From: Streptomyces sp. 135
GTDB taxonomy: Bacteria; Actinomycetota; Actinomycetes; Streptomycetales; Streptomycetaceae
Length of the DNA: 64,000 bases
Direction of reading: 5' to 3'
Assembly: GCF_020026305.1 (NCBI RefSeq)
Contig: NZ_CP075691.1
Location: 7,192,001 to 7,256,000, forward strand
Each line of letters starts with the position of its first letter. Within the stretch, counting starts at the first letter, position 1. Position numbers and translations under genes: made by a program. This document shows, in pieces, positions 9,006 to 16,925 of the stretch. A model generated the notes under the pieces. The model worked only from the letters and a program-made list of their open reading frames with translations. It was not told the DNA's origin and ran no database searches.

Positions 9006-9037
9006 GAGGGGGTGCTACCGACTGGTAGCACCCCCTC
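9006..9037 (-). terminator. Hairpin downstream of the TetR gene
   Basis: Perfect 14-base arms (9006-9019, 9024-9037) around a GACT loop, 30 bases past the TetR stop codon. There is no T-tract on the minus strand, as is common in streptomycetes. It should separate the regulator transcript from the ccr promoter region. Confidence 0.8.
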
Positions 9038-9067
9038 AAAACCCGAGGAAGAAAAGGGCGAAACAGG

Positions 9068-9880
9068 CTAAGACGCTCGCTCTCGGAGGGCCTTCTCGAT
9101 GGTCCGCATGACCTCGTGCAAGGGGGCGTCCGTCCGTGCCACCGTGACCAGGACCTCCCCCTGAGAGGACACCGTCGCCGGGGACGCCGCGGGCAGCGTG
9201 TCGCGGCCCGCCCCGATCCCCGTGCCGAACGTGCGCCGGACGATCGCGAAGGCGTGGTCGAGCTGGGTCTCCACGTCGCCCTGGCCGCCGGCCCGCAGCC
9301 AGCGCCGCAGGACGTGGTTGTGGGCGGTGACCACCGCGGAGGCGGCGACCTCGGCGAGCAGCGGGTCGTCGTTGCCGTCGTGGTGCGCGTGCTCGTCGAA
9401 GTGGCCGAGGAGATACCGGGTGAAGAGCCGTTCGTAACGGGCCACCGAGGCGATCTCGCGCTCCCGGAGCGTCGGCACCTCGCGGGTGAGGCGGTAGCGC
9501 TCCACGGAGACCGCCGGCGAGGCCGCGTACATCTTCATGACTTCCTTGATGCCGCGGCACACCGTGTCCAGCGGGTGCTCGTGCGGGGGAGCGGCGTTGA
9601 GCACGGCCTCCGCGCGGACCAGGGTGTCGTCGTGGTCCGGGAAGATCGCCTCTTCCTTGGAGCGGAAGTGCCGGAAGAAGGTCCGGCGGGCGACCCCGGC
9701 CTGCGCGGCGATCTCGTCGACCGTCGTCGCCTCGTACCCCTTGGACGCGAACAGCTCCATGGCCGCCGCCGCCAGCTCCCGGCGCATCTTGAGCCGTTGG
9801 GCGGCGGCACGGCTGCCCGCGGCGCTCTCCGGGGCGTCGGGCGTGGCGGGCGTACGGGAGGACTTGGCGGCCTTGGACAT
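9068..9880 (-). CDS. TetR-family transcriptional regulator
   Basis: A TetR helix-turn-helix lies near residues 30-75 (AAAMELFASKGYEATTVDEIAAQAGVARRTFFRHFRSKEE), followed by an alpha-helical ligand domain; about 270 residues. The longer C-terminal domain with an extra 50-residue tail is unusual for small TetR proteins. I used ATG 9880 (MSKAAKSS); ATG 9898 is possible and neither has a clear ribosome site. It sits between the hydroxyacyl-CoA dehydrogenase and ccr, all in one direction, so control of the ethylmalonyl-CoA genes in response to a CoA thioester is a reasonable inference, not shown by the sequence. Confidence 0.85.
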   Translation of the reverse strand: MSKAAKSSRTPATPDAPESAAGSRAAAQRLKMRRELAAAAMELFASKGYEATTVDEIAAQAGVARRTFFRHFRSKEEAIFPDHDDTLVRAEAVLNAAPPHEHPLDTVCRGIKEVMKMYAASPAVSVERYRLTREVPTLREREIASVARYERLFTRYLLGHFDEHAHHDGNDDPLLAEVAASAVVTAHNHVLRRWLRAGGQGDVETQLDHAFAIVRRTFGTGIGAGRDTLPAASPATVSSQGEVLVTVARTDAPLHEVMRTIEKALRERAS

Positions 9881-9992
9881 GCCATGAACGTACTGCATAT
9901 GCGCGGCACGGTGCCTCCGAGGGACGGGGCTGCCCGGGGGCCCGAGCAGCCCGCCCCAGTCGGCCCGCGCCCCCGGGCGCTCCTCGGCCGGC

Positions 9993-11789
9993 TCAGCGCC
10001 GGGCATATTCGCGGAAGCCACGGCCCGTCTTGCGGCCGAGGCAGCCCGCGGCCACCAGGTGTTCGAGCAGCGGCGCCGGAGCCAGGCCCGGGTCCCGGAA
10101 CTCGCGGTGCAGGACCTTCTCGATGGCCAGCGAGACGTCCAGGCCGACGACGTCCAGGAGCTCGAAGGGGCCCATGGGGTAGCCGCCGCCGAGCTTCATC
10201 GCGGCGTCGATGTCGTCGAGCGTCGCGTAGTGCTCCTGGACCATCTTGATCGCGTTGTTGAGGTAGGGGAACAGCAGCGCGTTCACGATGAACCCGGCGC
10301 GGTCGCCGCAGTCCACCGGGTGCTTGCGGATGGTCGCGCAGACCTCGCGGACCGTGGCGTGCACGTCGTCGGCGGTCAGCACGGTGCGGACCACCTCGAC
10401 GAGCTTCATCGCCGGGGCCGGGTTGAAGAAGTGCATGCCGATCACCTCGCGCGGACGCGTGGTGGCGCGGGCGCAGGCCACCACCGGCAGCGACGAGGTG
10501 GTGGTCGCCAGGATCGCGCCCGGCTTGCAGACCTTGTCGAGCGCCGCGAACAGCTGCTGCTTGATCTCCAGGTCCTCGGCGACGGCCTCCAGGGCCAGAT
10601 CGACGTCGGCGAACGCCTCGTACGACCCGGCCGGGGTGATCCGCTCCAACGTCTGGGCGGCGGCCTCGGCCGTCAGCCGGCCCTTGTCGACGGAGCGCGC
10701 GAGCGACTTCCCGATGCGGGCCTTGGCCGTCTCGGCCTTCTCGTCGGTGCGCGCGGCGAGGACCACGTCGTAACCGGCCTTGGCGAAGACCTCCGCGATG
10801 CCGGACGCCATCGTCCCCGAGCCCGCGACGCCCACGGAGCGGACGGTACGTCCCTGCGCGCGCCGCTCGCCCTCCAGCGGGGTCAGCGCGTCGGGCACGA
10901 CCTCGGCGCTGCCCGGCTCGGCGTACGTGTAGAAGCCGCGGCCCGTCTTGCGGCCGGTCAGGCCCGCCTCGCTGAGCTGCTTGAGGATCGGGGCGGGCGC
11001 GTGCAGCCGGTCGTGCGACTCGGCGTACATGGCGTCCAGGACCGTGCGCGCGGTGTCCACGCCGATCAGGTCGAGCAGCGCGAGGGGGCCCATCGGCAGG
11101 CCGCAGCCCAGCTTCATCGCGGCGTCGATGTCCTCGCGGGAGGCGTACTTCGCCTCGTACATCGCGGCGGCCTGGTTGAGGTAGCCGAAGAGCAGTCCGT
11201 CGGCGACGAAGCCGGGGCGGTCGCCGACCGCGACGGGCTCCTTGCCGAGGGCCTGCGCCAGCTCGGTGACCGTGGCGACGGCGGCGGGCGAGGTCAGCAC
11301 GGACGAGACCACCTCGACCAGCTTCATGGCGGGCGCCGGGTTGAAGAAGTGCAGGCCGAGCACCCGCTCCGGGCGCGCCGATTCGGCGGCGAGGCGGGTC
11401 ACCGACAGCGCGTTGGTGCCGGTCGCGATGATCGTGTCGGGGCGCACGACGCCGTCGAGCTCGCGGATGACCTGCTGCTTGATCTCGTACGACTCCGGGG
11501 TGACCTCGATGACCAGGTCGGCGTCGGCGGCGGCCCGCAGGTCGGTGAAGGTGCGGAAGCGGGCGAGGACGTCGCGCCGCTCCTCGTCGGTGAGCCGCTC
11601 ACGGCGCACGGCGCGGGCCGTGGAGGCCTCCAGGGAGGCGACGGCCTGCGTGGCCGCCGCCTGACTGATGTCGATGCCGATGACCTCGCGGCCCGCACGG
11701 GCCAGGACCTCGGCGATTCCGGTGCCCATCGTGCCCAGACCGATGACGGCGACCGTGTGCGGGGAGGTGTCGTTCAAGGGAGCGTCCAT
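9993..11789 (-). CDS. Tandemly duplicated 3-hydroxyacyl-CoA (3-hydroxybutyryl-CoA) dehydrogenase
   Basis: 598 residues made of two complete 3-hydroxyacyl-CoA dehydrogenases in a row. Each half has an N-terminal Rossmann domain (GLGTMGTGIAE near 17, GSGTMASGIAE near 325), the active-site HFFNPAPAMKLVEVV block and the C-terminal dimer domain ending in GRKTGRGF. It oxidises (S)-3-hydroxybutyryl-CoA, linking acetoacetyl-CoA to crotonyl-CoA for Ccr. Start ATG 11789, with GGAG seven bases upstream. The next gene on the strand is the TetR regulator. Both halves keep the catalytic region, so both may be active. Confidence 0.92.
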   Translation of the reverse strand: MDAPLNDTSPHTVAVIGLGTMGTGIAEVLARAGREVIGIDISQAAATQAVASLEASTARAVRRERLTDEERRDVLARFRTFTDLRAAADADLVIEVTPESYEIKQQVIRELDGVVRPDTIIATGTNALSVTRLAAESARPERVLGLHFFNPAPAMKLVEVVSSVLTSPAAVATVTELAQALGKEPVAVGDRPGFVADGLLFGYLNQAAAMYEAKYASREDIDAAMKLGCGLPMGPLALLDLIGVDTARTVLDAMYAESHDRLHAPAPILKQLSEAGLTGRKTGRGFYTYAEPGSAEVVPDALTPLEGERRAQGRTVRSVGVAGSGTMASGIAEVFAKAGYDVVLAARTDEKAETAKARIGKSLARSVDKGRLTAEAAAQTLERITPAGSYEAFADVDLALEAVAEDLEIKQQLFAALDKVCKPGAILATTTSSLPVVACARATTRPREVIGMHFFNPAPAMKLVEVVRTVLTADDVHATVREVCATIRKHPVDCGDRAGFIVNALLFPYLNNAIKMVQEHYATLDDIDAAMKLGGGYPMGPFELLDVVGLDVSLAIEKVLHREFRDPGLAPAPLLEHLVAAGCLGRKTGRGFREYARR

Positions 11790-12134
11790 GCGTGGACTCC
11801 AGGAAGAGAGTGACGACTGAGGGGCGCACGCGGGTACAGGGAACTGTCGCGCGGCGTGCGGGAATTGAGGTGTCGTGTCCGGGCGGCGCAGAGTCCACGC
11901 CCGGTGAGGCCGACCGGCCCTGTCCCGAGGCCGAGCCGTACTGGATACCTGAGGTACCGAACCGACTGACACCCACGGCGGCTGCGTCACCAGGCCGTCG
12001 TGAGGACGTGCTCACGGGGAGTGTGCCCCGCTCACATGAGATTAACCGCCGGGTAACGAGCGCGCCAGCCCTCGCTGATCCCGGATCCCTGTGATCTACG
12101 TCGCGACTGCTGGGTAAGGCTTAGGCTCGCGTTC
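11790..12134. promoter_or_regulatory. Divergent promoter region between the hydroxyacyl-CoA dehydrogenase and HEAT-repeat genes
   Basis: 345 bases hold control signals for two divergent genes. TACCT-G-AGGTA (11946-11956) is a small perfect dyad on the dehydrogenase side. On the plus side a -10-like TAGGCT at 12122-12127 ends seven bases before the ATG at 12135 and there is no Shine-Dalgarno sequence, so the HEAT gene may be read from a leaderless transcript. Confidence 0.45.
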
Positions 12135-12704
12135 ATGGATGAGGAGTCGCGGACGGTGACGGAGCGTTTACGGGGTGAGGCGGGGGCCTCTCGGGAGTAC
12201 GAGGAACTGGTCGCGACCGGCGATCCCGACGAGCTGGCCGAGGTGCTCGTCTCTCCCGGACGGCCGCTGTGGGCGCGGGAATTGGCGGCGTTCCGGCTGG
12301 GCGTCGCGGGTGATCGCAGAGCCTTCGAGTCGCTCGTCCTCCTCCTCAACCACCGGGACGCGCCGCGGTGCGCGGCGGCGGCGTACGCGCTGGCACGGCT
12401 CGGTGATCCGCGCACGGCTCGCGCGGCGGCGGCCCTGGCGACGAACGAGCTCCGCGTCGCCTATGCGCTCCATCCGGTGCGGTTGCTGACGGAGTTGCGG
12501 GCGCCGGAGTCGGCGCCCGCCCTGATCACCACGCTGCGGCGTCGGCTCGCGCCCCACGACCCCTACGGCAAGATCGCGCTCGCCTGTGTGGAGGGGCTGG
12601 GGGCATTGGGTGACGCGCGGGCGCGGCCGGTGTTGACCGAGGCGTGCGGGCATCCGAGGCTTGCGGCTGCGGCTGCGGCGGCGTTGGCGCGGTTGCCGGA
12701 GTGA
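12135..12704 (+). CDS. Small HEAT-repeat protein
   Basis: 189 residues, almost wholly alpha-helical pairs of HEAT/PBS-lyase type: repeats such as FESLVLLLNHRDAPRCAAAAYALARLGD, PALITTLRRRL...GLGALGDARARPVL and ACGHPRLAAAAAAALARL. No catalytic motif is visible; such proteins act as scaffolds. Similar short proteins have been labelled adenylosuccinate lyase in automatic annotation, but nothing of that enzyme is present. The -10-to-ATG distance suggests a leaderless mRNA. Function unknown. Confidence 0.8.
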   Translation: MDEESRTVTERLRGEAGASREYEELVATGDPDELAEVLVSPGRPLWARELAAFRLGVAGDRRAFESLVLLLNHRDAPRCAAAAYALARLGDPRTARAAAALATNELRVAYALHPVRLLTELRAPESAPALITTLRRRLAPHDPYGKIALACVEGLGALGDARARPVLTEACGHPRLAAAAAAALARLPE

Positions 12705-12711
12705 GGGGGTG

Positions 12712-12760
12712 GGGGCTGGGCGCGCAGTTCCCCGCTCCCCTGACGGGGCCGGACAGCGCC
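12712..12760. repeat. REP-like palindromic intergenic element (single copy)
   Basis: A stretch reading CGCGCAGTTCCCCGCTCCCC followed by TGACGGGGCC can fold on itself. It closely matches the units of the array at 30.2-30.4 kb. Elements of this kind are scattered through Streptomyces chromosomes. It lies between the convergent HEAT and RidA genes. Confidence 0.6.
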
Positions 12761-12846
12761 ATCGCCCCTCGGCCGGCCCACGACACGCCCACCCCAGAAC
12801 TCCGTGGCACGTCGTTGTCGCTCTCCCGTACGCGCACCTCCGGCAT

Positions 12847-13245
12847 CTACTCGGCCACCACCGCGAACGCCTCGATCTCCATCAGGAACGCGGGGTCGAC
12901 CAGCGAGGCGACCTGCACCGCCGACGCCGCGGGGAGCCGCTCGGGGTCCAGGAAGGTGTCCCGCGCGGCGCGGACGGCCGGCATGTGCGCCATGTCCGTC
13001 ACGAAGTACGTCAGCTTCACCACGTCTTCGAAGGTGGCGCCCGCCGCCGCCAGGCAGCGCCGCAGATTCTCGAACACCTGCCGGGCCTGCGCCGCCGCGT
13101 CCCCCTCGCCGACCAGATCACCGCCCTCGTCCAGGGCCAACTGCCCTGATATCGCCACGAGACGGCCCGTCCCCATGACGACGTGCGTGTACGCGGTGGC
13201 GGGGGCCACGCCCTCGGGGGCGCTGATGTGGGTCAGTCGGCTCAT
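12847..13245 (-). CDS. RidA/YjgF-family protein
   Basis: 132-residue RidA-fold protein: VAISGQLALDEGGDLVGEGD, QARQVFENLRRCLAAAGATFEDVVKLTYFVTDM and RLPAASAVQVASLVDPAFLMEIEAFAV give the full family pattern. The archetypal active Arg in the SRS/VR position is not obvious (SAVQVASL replaces the usual RxxV), so deaminase activity is uncertain. Start ATG 13245: its A and TG overlap the TGA of the upstream peptidase (ATGA), so the two are co-translated. Confidence 0.88.
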   Translation of the reverse strand: MSRLTHISAPEGVAPATAYTHVVMGTGRLVAISGQLALDEGGDLVGEGDAAAQARQVFENLRRCLAAAGATFEDVVKLTYFVTDMAHMPAVRAARDTFLDPERLPAASAVQVASLVDPAFLMEIEAFAVVAE

Positions 13246-14828
13246 GCCCCCATGGTGGACCACGGCACCGACAACGCCCCGCGCCCGGGGGTGCCTTCAC
13301 GGTTTCGCGAGGGCTTCGGGTCGGGCAGCGCCTCGCACACCGCGTCCACCTCACCGCCGCTGCCGGGCACCTCACCGGTCGACAGGTACGCCGCCAAGTG
13401 CCGGTCCAGGCAGGCGTTTCCGCGCAGGGTGACGCCGTGGTTGCCGCCACCCCGCTCGACCACCAGGCGCGAGTCGTCCAGCTTGCGGTGCAGGGCGACG
13501 GCGCCCTCGTACGGAGTGGCCGGGTCGTCGGTCGCCTGGAAGAGCAGGACCGGTGCCAGCGCGGAGTTGGAGACGTCCGGCGGGCTCAGGTGGTGTGTCG
13601 GCCAGAAGGCGCACGGGGCGTTGTACCAGGCGTTGTTCCACGTGGCGAACGGTGCCTTCGCGTGGATCCGCGTGTGGTCCTCGCGCCAGGTACGCCACTC
13701 ACGGGGCCACTGGGCGTCCCTGCACTGCACGGCCGTGTAGACGCTGTAGCTGTTCTCGCCCGCCGCGCCGCTCGCGCCGAGGGTCTCGTACGCCTTCAGG
13801 AGCGGGGCGGTGTCCTTGCCGTTCGCATGCGCCGCGAAGGCCGCGGCCAGGAGCGGCCACAAGCGGTTGGTGTAGCCGCCGGGGAGGAAGGTGTCCTCCA
13901 GCTCGGCGGCGCCCACTTTGCCGCCCGCGGGGCGCTCCGCCAGTGTCCGCCGCATCGTGTGCCACCGGGCCTCGACCTGCGCGGGGTCCCCGCCCAGGCC
14001 GTACGCGGAGTCGTGCCGGGCGATCCAGGCCATGAAGGCCTTGTGGCGGGCGTCGAAGGCGTAATCCTGCCGGAGGTTGGCGGCGTACCAGATGCTCGTC
14101 GGGTCGACCAGGGAGTCGAGTGCCATGCGGCGCACGCGGTGCGGGTAGAGCTTGGCGTAGACGGCGCCCAGATACGTGCCGTACGAGTAGCCGAGATAGC
14201 TCAGGCGTGGCGCGCCGATAGCGGCACGGATGGCGTCCATGTCCTTGGCCGCGCTCACCGTGTCGATGAACGGCAGGACGGCCGCGTACTTCGAGGCGCA
14301 CGCCCGCGCGAAGGCCCGCGCCCGGTCGAGGTTGGCCCGCTCCAGGGCGGGCGTGACCGGAACGCTGGCGGGGCGCACGGGGCTGAAGTGTCCGGGGCGG
14401 CAGTTGAGCGCGGGCTCACTCCTGCCGACGCCGCGCGGGTCGAAACCGATGACGTCGTACCGCGCGGCCACCTCCTTGGGAAGGGCCTTCGCGACGGACC
14501 CGGCCATGGCCAGGCCGCTGCCGCCCGGGCCGCCGGGGTTGACCAGGAGCGGCCCTTGGGACGTGGCCGCGGTGTGCGGGACGCGCGACAGGGCGAGGAT
14601 GATCTGCTCGCCTGCGGGCCGCTGGTGGTCGAGCGGGACCTTCACCGACGCGCACTGGAGCGCCGGATGGGCCTTCGTGGCGCACTTCTTCCACGCGAGC
14701 GGGGCCGCCGGGGCGGCCTGTGCGGTGCGCGGGGGGGAGGCGCTCGCCGCGGGCGGCGGTCCGGCGGCGGGCACGGCCGCTCCGGTCAGCGCGGCGAGGG
14801 AGCAGAGGGCGACGGCGCGTTTCTTCAT
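13242..14828 (-). CDS. Secreted alpha/beta hydrolase, tripeptidyl-aminopeptidase type (S33)
   Basis: 528 residues with a Sec signal peptide (MKKRAVALCSLAALTGAAVPAAG) after an ATG at 14828. The hydrolase fold has the oxyanion segment NPGGPGGSG, the nucleophile Ser215 in GYSYGT, an Asp in FQATDDPATPYEGA and a His in GGGNHGV. The C-terminal TAP-like domain ends with GNACLDRHLAAYLSTGEVP. This matches the SlpD/TAP family of Streptomyces exo-peptidases that remove tripeptides from extracellular proteins. It overlaps ridA by four bases. Substrate inferred from family only. Confidence 0.9.
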   Translation of the reverse strand: MKKRAVALCSLAALTGAAVPAAGPPPAASASPPRTAQAAPAAPLAWKKCATKAHPALQCASVKVPLDHQRPAGEQIILALSRVPHTAATSQGPLLVNPGGPGGSGLAMAGSVAKALPKEVAARYDVIGFDPRGVGRSEPALNCRPGHFSPVRPASVPVTPALERANLDRARAFARACASKYAAVLPFIDTVSAAKDMDAIRAAIGAPRLSYLGYSYGTYLGAVYAKLYPHRVRRMALDSLVDPTSIWYAANLRQDYAFDARHKAFMAWIARHDSAYGLGGDPAQVEARWHTMRRTLAERPAGGKVGAAELEDTFLPGGYTNRLWPLLAAAFAAHANGKDTAPLLKAYETLGASGAAGENSYSVYTAVQCRDAQWPREWRTWREDHTRIHAKAPFATWNNAWYNAPCAFWPTHHLSPPDVSNSALAPVLLFQATDDPATPYEGAVALHRKLDDSRLVVERGGGNHGVTLRGNACLDRHLAAYLSTGEVPGSGGEVDAVCEALPDPKPSRNREGTPGRGALSVPWSTMGA

Positions 14829-14997
14829 CAGGCTTCCCAGGGCGGAGGATCCGGGGCCGTGCACGCCACGACCTCGGCCGCATCGTCCCGGAAAGCCCGC
14901 CCGGAAGCGGCGGTTCTGTCAATGAATGACCTGAAAGGAGCAGGCGGCCACCCGCGAAAGGGGGCCGGGAAAGGGTGCCCGTGAAAAGGGGTCCTCC

Positions 14998-15060
14998 TAC
15001 AGGAGTGTCGTGAGCTGGGTGGGGCCCGCTCTACAGGAGCGTGAGCTGGGTGGGGCCCGC
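14998..15060. repeat. Imperfect tandem duplication over the radical SAM gene's 3' end
   Basis: A 34-base unit (14998-15031) is followed by a 29-base copy (15032-15060); they differ by one TGT triplet plus the junction. The second copy encodes the last residues and stop of the radical SAM gene. The first copy lies just past the stop and would, in frame, spell almost the same tail (AGPTQLTTLL-stop). Confidence 0.85.
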
Positions 15061-16065
15061 GGCCGGCTCCGGCTCCTCGGGGACCGGGACGCGGCGCGCG
15101 GCACCGGCGCGCGTGGGGCCGATGCCGAACTCCTCGGCCAGCTCGTGCACGTGCCGGGTGATGCGTCGCTGGTACCACTTCGGGGCGTAGGCCCCTTCCG
15201 CGTACAGCCGCTCGTACCGCCGCACCAGATGCGGATGGTGCTGCCCCACCCACGCCATGAACCACTCCCGCGCGCCTGGCCGCAGATGCAGGACCAGGGG
15301 CGTCACGGAGGTCGCGCCGGACGCGGCGATGGCCCGCACCGTGGCGCGCAGCTGGTCGGGGTGGTCGCCCAGGAACGGGATCACCGGCGCCATCAGGACC
15401 CCGCAGCCGATGCCGTGCCCGGTCAGGGTGCGTACGACGTCCAGGCGCCGCTCGGGGGCGGGCGTACCCGGCTCGACGGTGCGCCACAGCTCGTGGTCGG
15501 TGAAGCCGACGGAGACGGAGATGCCGACGTCCGTCACGGCCGCGGCCTGCCGCAGCAGATCGAGGTCGCGCAGGATCAGCGTGCCCTTGGTGAGGATCGA
15601 GAAGGGGTTGCCGCGGTCGCGCAGCGCCTCGATGATGCCCGGCATCAGGCGGTAGCGGCCCTCCGCGCGCTGGTAGCAGTCGACGTTGGTGCCCATGGCG
15701 ATGTGGTCGCCGTGCCAGCGCGGCGAGGCGAGCTGGCGCCGCAGCAGCTCGGCGGCGTTGATCTTGACGACGATCTGGCTGTCGAACCCGATGCCGGTGT
15801 CCAGGTCCAGATAGCTGTGGGTCTTGCGCGCGAAACAGTAGACGCACGCGTGCGTGCAGCCCCGGTAGGGGTTGACCGTCCATTCGAACGGCATGCGGGA
15901 CGCGCCCGGCACGCGGTTGACGATCGACCTGGCCCGGATCTCGTGAAAGGTGATTCCCGCGAACTCAGGGGTGTCGAAGGTCCGCGTCGTCACCGCGTCC
16001 GCGCCGAACAGCGCGGCATCAGCGGTGCCCTGACGCGGTCCGTCGGAGAGGTTCTCCCAGCGCAT
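15031..16065 (-). CDS. SplB-like (Rv2578c-family) radical SAM protein
   Basis: 344 residues. The [4Fe-4S]/SAM motif C70-x3-C74-x2-C77 (CTHACVYC) opens a partial TIM barrel, followed by GTNVDCYQRAEGRYRL and SILTKGTLILRDLDLL, both typical of the COG1533 group that includes spore photoproduct lyase relatives. The chain ends in QLTLL (340-344), which resembles the QL(S/D)LF peptide by which DNA repair proteins dock on the beta sliding clamp. ATG 16065 has GGAGG six bases upstream. A LexA-type box overlaps the likely promoter. A DNA-repair role is my inference; the reaction is unknown. Confidence 0.87.
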   Translation of the reverse strand: MRWENLSDGPRQGTADAALFGADAVTTRTFDTPEFAGITFHEIRARSIVNRVPGASRMPFEWTVNPYRGCTHACVYCFARKTHSYLDLDTGIGFDSQIVVKINAAELLRRQLASPRWHGDHIAMGTNVDCYQRAEGRYRLMPGIIEALRDRGNPFSILTKGTLILRDLDLLRQAAAVTDVGISVSVGFTDHELWRTVEPGTPAPERRLDVVRTLTGHGIGCGVLMAPVIPFLGDHPDQLRATVRAIAASGATSVTPLVLHLRPGAREWFMAWVGQHHPHLVRRYERLYAEGAYAPKWYQRRITRHVHELAEEFGIGPTRAGAARRVPVPEEPEPAAGPTQLTLL

Positions 16066-16097
16066 GACGCCTCCTCGGTAGCACTGACCACAGAATA

Positions 16098-16109
16098 GAA
16101 CACATGTTC
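16098..16109 (-). promoter_or_regulatory. Candidate LexA (SOS) box upstream of the radical SAM gene
   Basis: GAACACATGTTC fits the actinobacterial SOS core GAAC-N4-GTTC; the arms GAACA/TGTTC are perfect. It is 32 bases upstream of the start codon at 16065 and directly abuts a -10-like TATTCT (minus strand, 16097-16092), so a bound repressor would block polymerase. Confidence 0.7.
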
Positions 16110-16201
16110 CCTTGATCGTGCGACTCGGAGCGCGGGGCAGCGCTTTGATAGCGTCCCGTCAAGCGCGACCCGCGCGATCACCGCGACGACGAAGGAGGTC
16201 G

Positions 16202-16261
16202 ATGAATATGGCCCGCCGGACGCTTCATCGGCATGCCCTTGTCCGGGCCGCCCGAGCCTGA
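16202..16261 (+). CDS. Possible 19-residue leader peptide upstream of the GNAT gene
   Basis: An AAGGAGGT box at 16192-16199 precedes ATGs at 16202 and 16208 (three and nine bases from GGAGG), in frame with a TGA at 16259-16261. The peptide MNMARRTLHRHALVRAARA is Arg-rich and has no known relative that I recognise. It ends 65 bases before the GNAT start on the same strand. The strong ribosome site is the only evidence; it may be a regulatory leader or a chance ORF. Confidence 0.4.
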   Translation: MNMARRTLHRHALVRAARA

Positions 16262-16326
16262 GAGAAGCAGGGCTCACTCCGCGCGGCCCGGTCGCATTCC
16301 CTCCCTGAAACGACCTGGAGCGTCGC

Positions 16327-16869
16327 GTGTCTGTCTCCCCCTTCCCCACCGCCGAACCGACCACCGAACGCCTGCGGCTGAGGAACTGGTCCCCGGCCGA
16401 GGTCGCCGACGTCCTCGCCGGCCGCCGCTCGGCCCACTGGGCCGAGGACTTCCCCGCCGAGGGGGACCAGGTGATCGCGGGCGTCATCGCCGAGCAGATC
16501 GCCGAAGGCCCGAGCGGTCCGGGCGGAACCGGCGACCCCGGCGCGTACGGCCACCGGCTGATCGTCGAACAGGAGAGCGGCCTGGTGGTCGGTTCCATCA
16601 GCCTGCTCTGGCCGCCGAGCGAGGGCTCCGTGGAGTTCGGCTACGGCGTCGTCGCCTCGCGGCGCGGGCGCGGCTACGCCCCGGAGGCCGCCCGTGCCCT
16701 CGTGGCGTACGCCCTGACCCTGCCGGACGTCACCACGGTCTACGCCGACGTCGAACGCGCCAACCCGGCCTCCGTCCGCGTCCTGGAGAAGGCCGGGCTG
16801 CACCGCTGGAGCGATGACGGCACCACGGCCCGGTTCCGGGCCACCGCGCCGGAGGCGTCCCGCAGCTAG
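16327..16869 (+). CDS. GNAT acetyltransferase (RimJ/RimL type)
   Basis: 180 residues. The N terminus (TTERLRLRNWSPAEVADVLAG) and motif A, GYGVVASRRGRGYAPEAARALVAYAL, with the acetyl-CoA-binding R-x2-G-x-G/A, are those of the RimJ/RimL family. ERANPASVRVLEKAGL is the conserved motif B. Such enzymes acetylate protein N termini or small amines; the substrate here is unknown. GTG start at 16327 with GGAG six bases upstream. It follows the possible leader peptide. Confidence 0.85.
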   Translation: MSVSPFPTAEPTTERLRLRNWSPAEVADVLAGRRSAHWAEDFPAEGDQVIAGVIAEQIAEGPSGPGGTGDPGAYGHRLIVEQESGLVVGSISLLWPPSEGSVEFGYGVVASRRGRGYAPEAARALVAYALTLPDVTTVYADVERANPASVRVLEKAGLHRWSDDGTTARFRATAPEASRS

Positions 16870-16925
16870 CGGAATTGCCGGGTCCGGTGACGGGCGGGCC
16901 GCACGCACGTTGCATGATCGGAAGC

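Noticed and set aside
12847..13245. RidA start at ATG 13263
   Set aside because: ATG 13245 overlaps the upstream stop as ATGA, aligns with the family N terminus and is the better choice.
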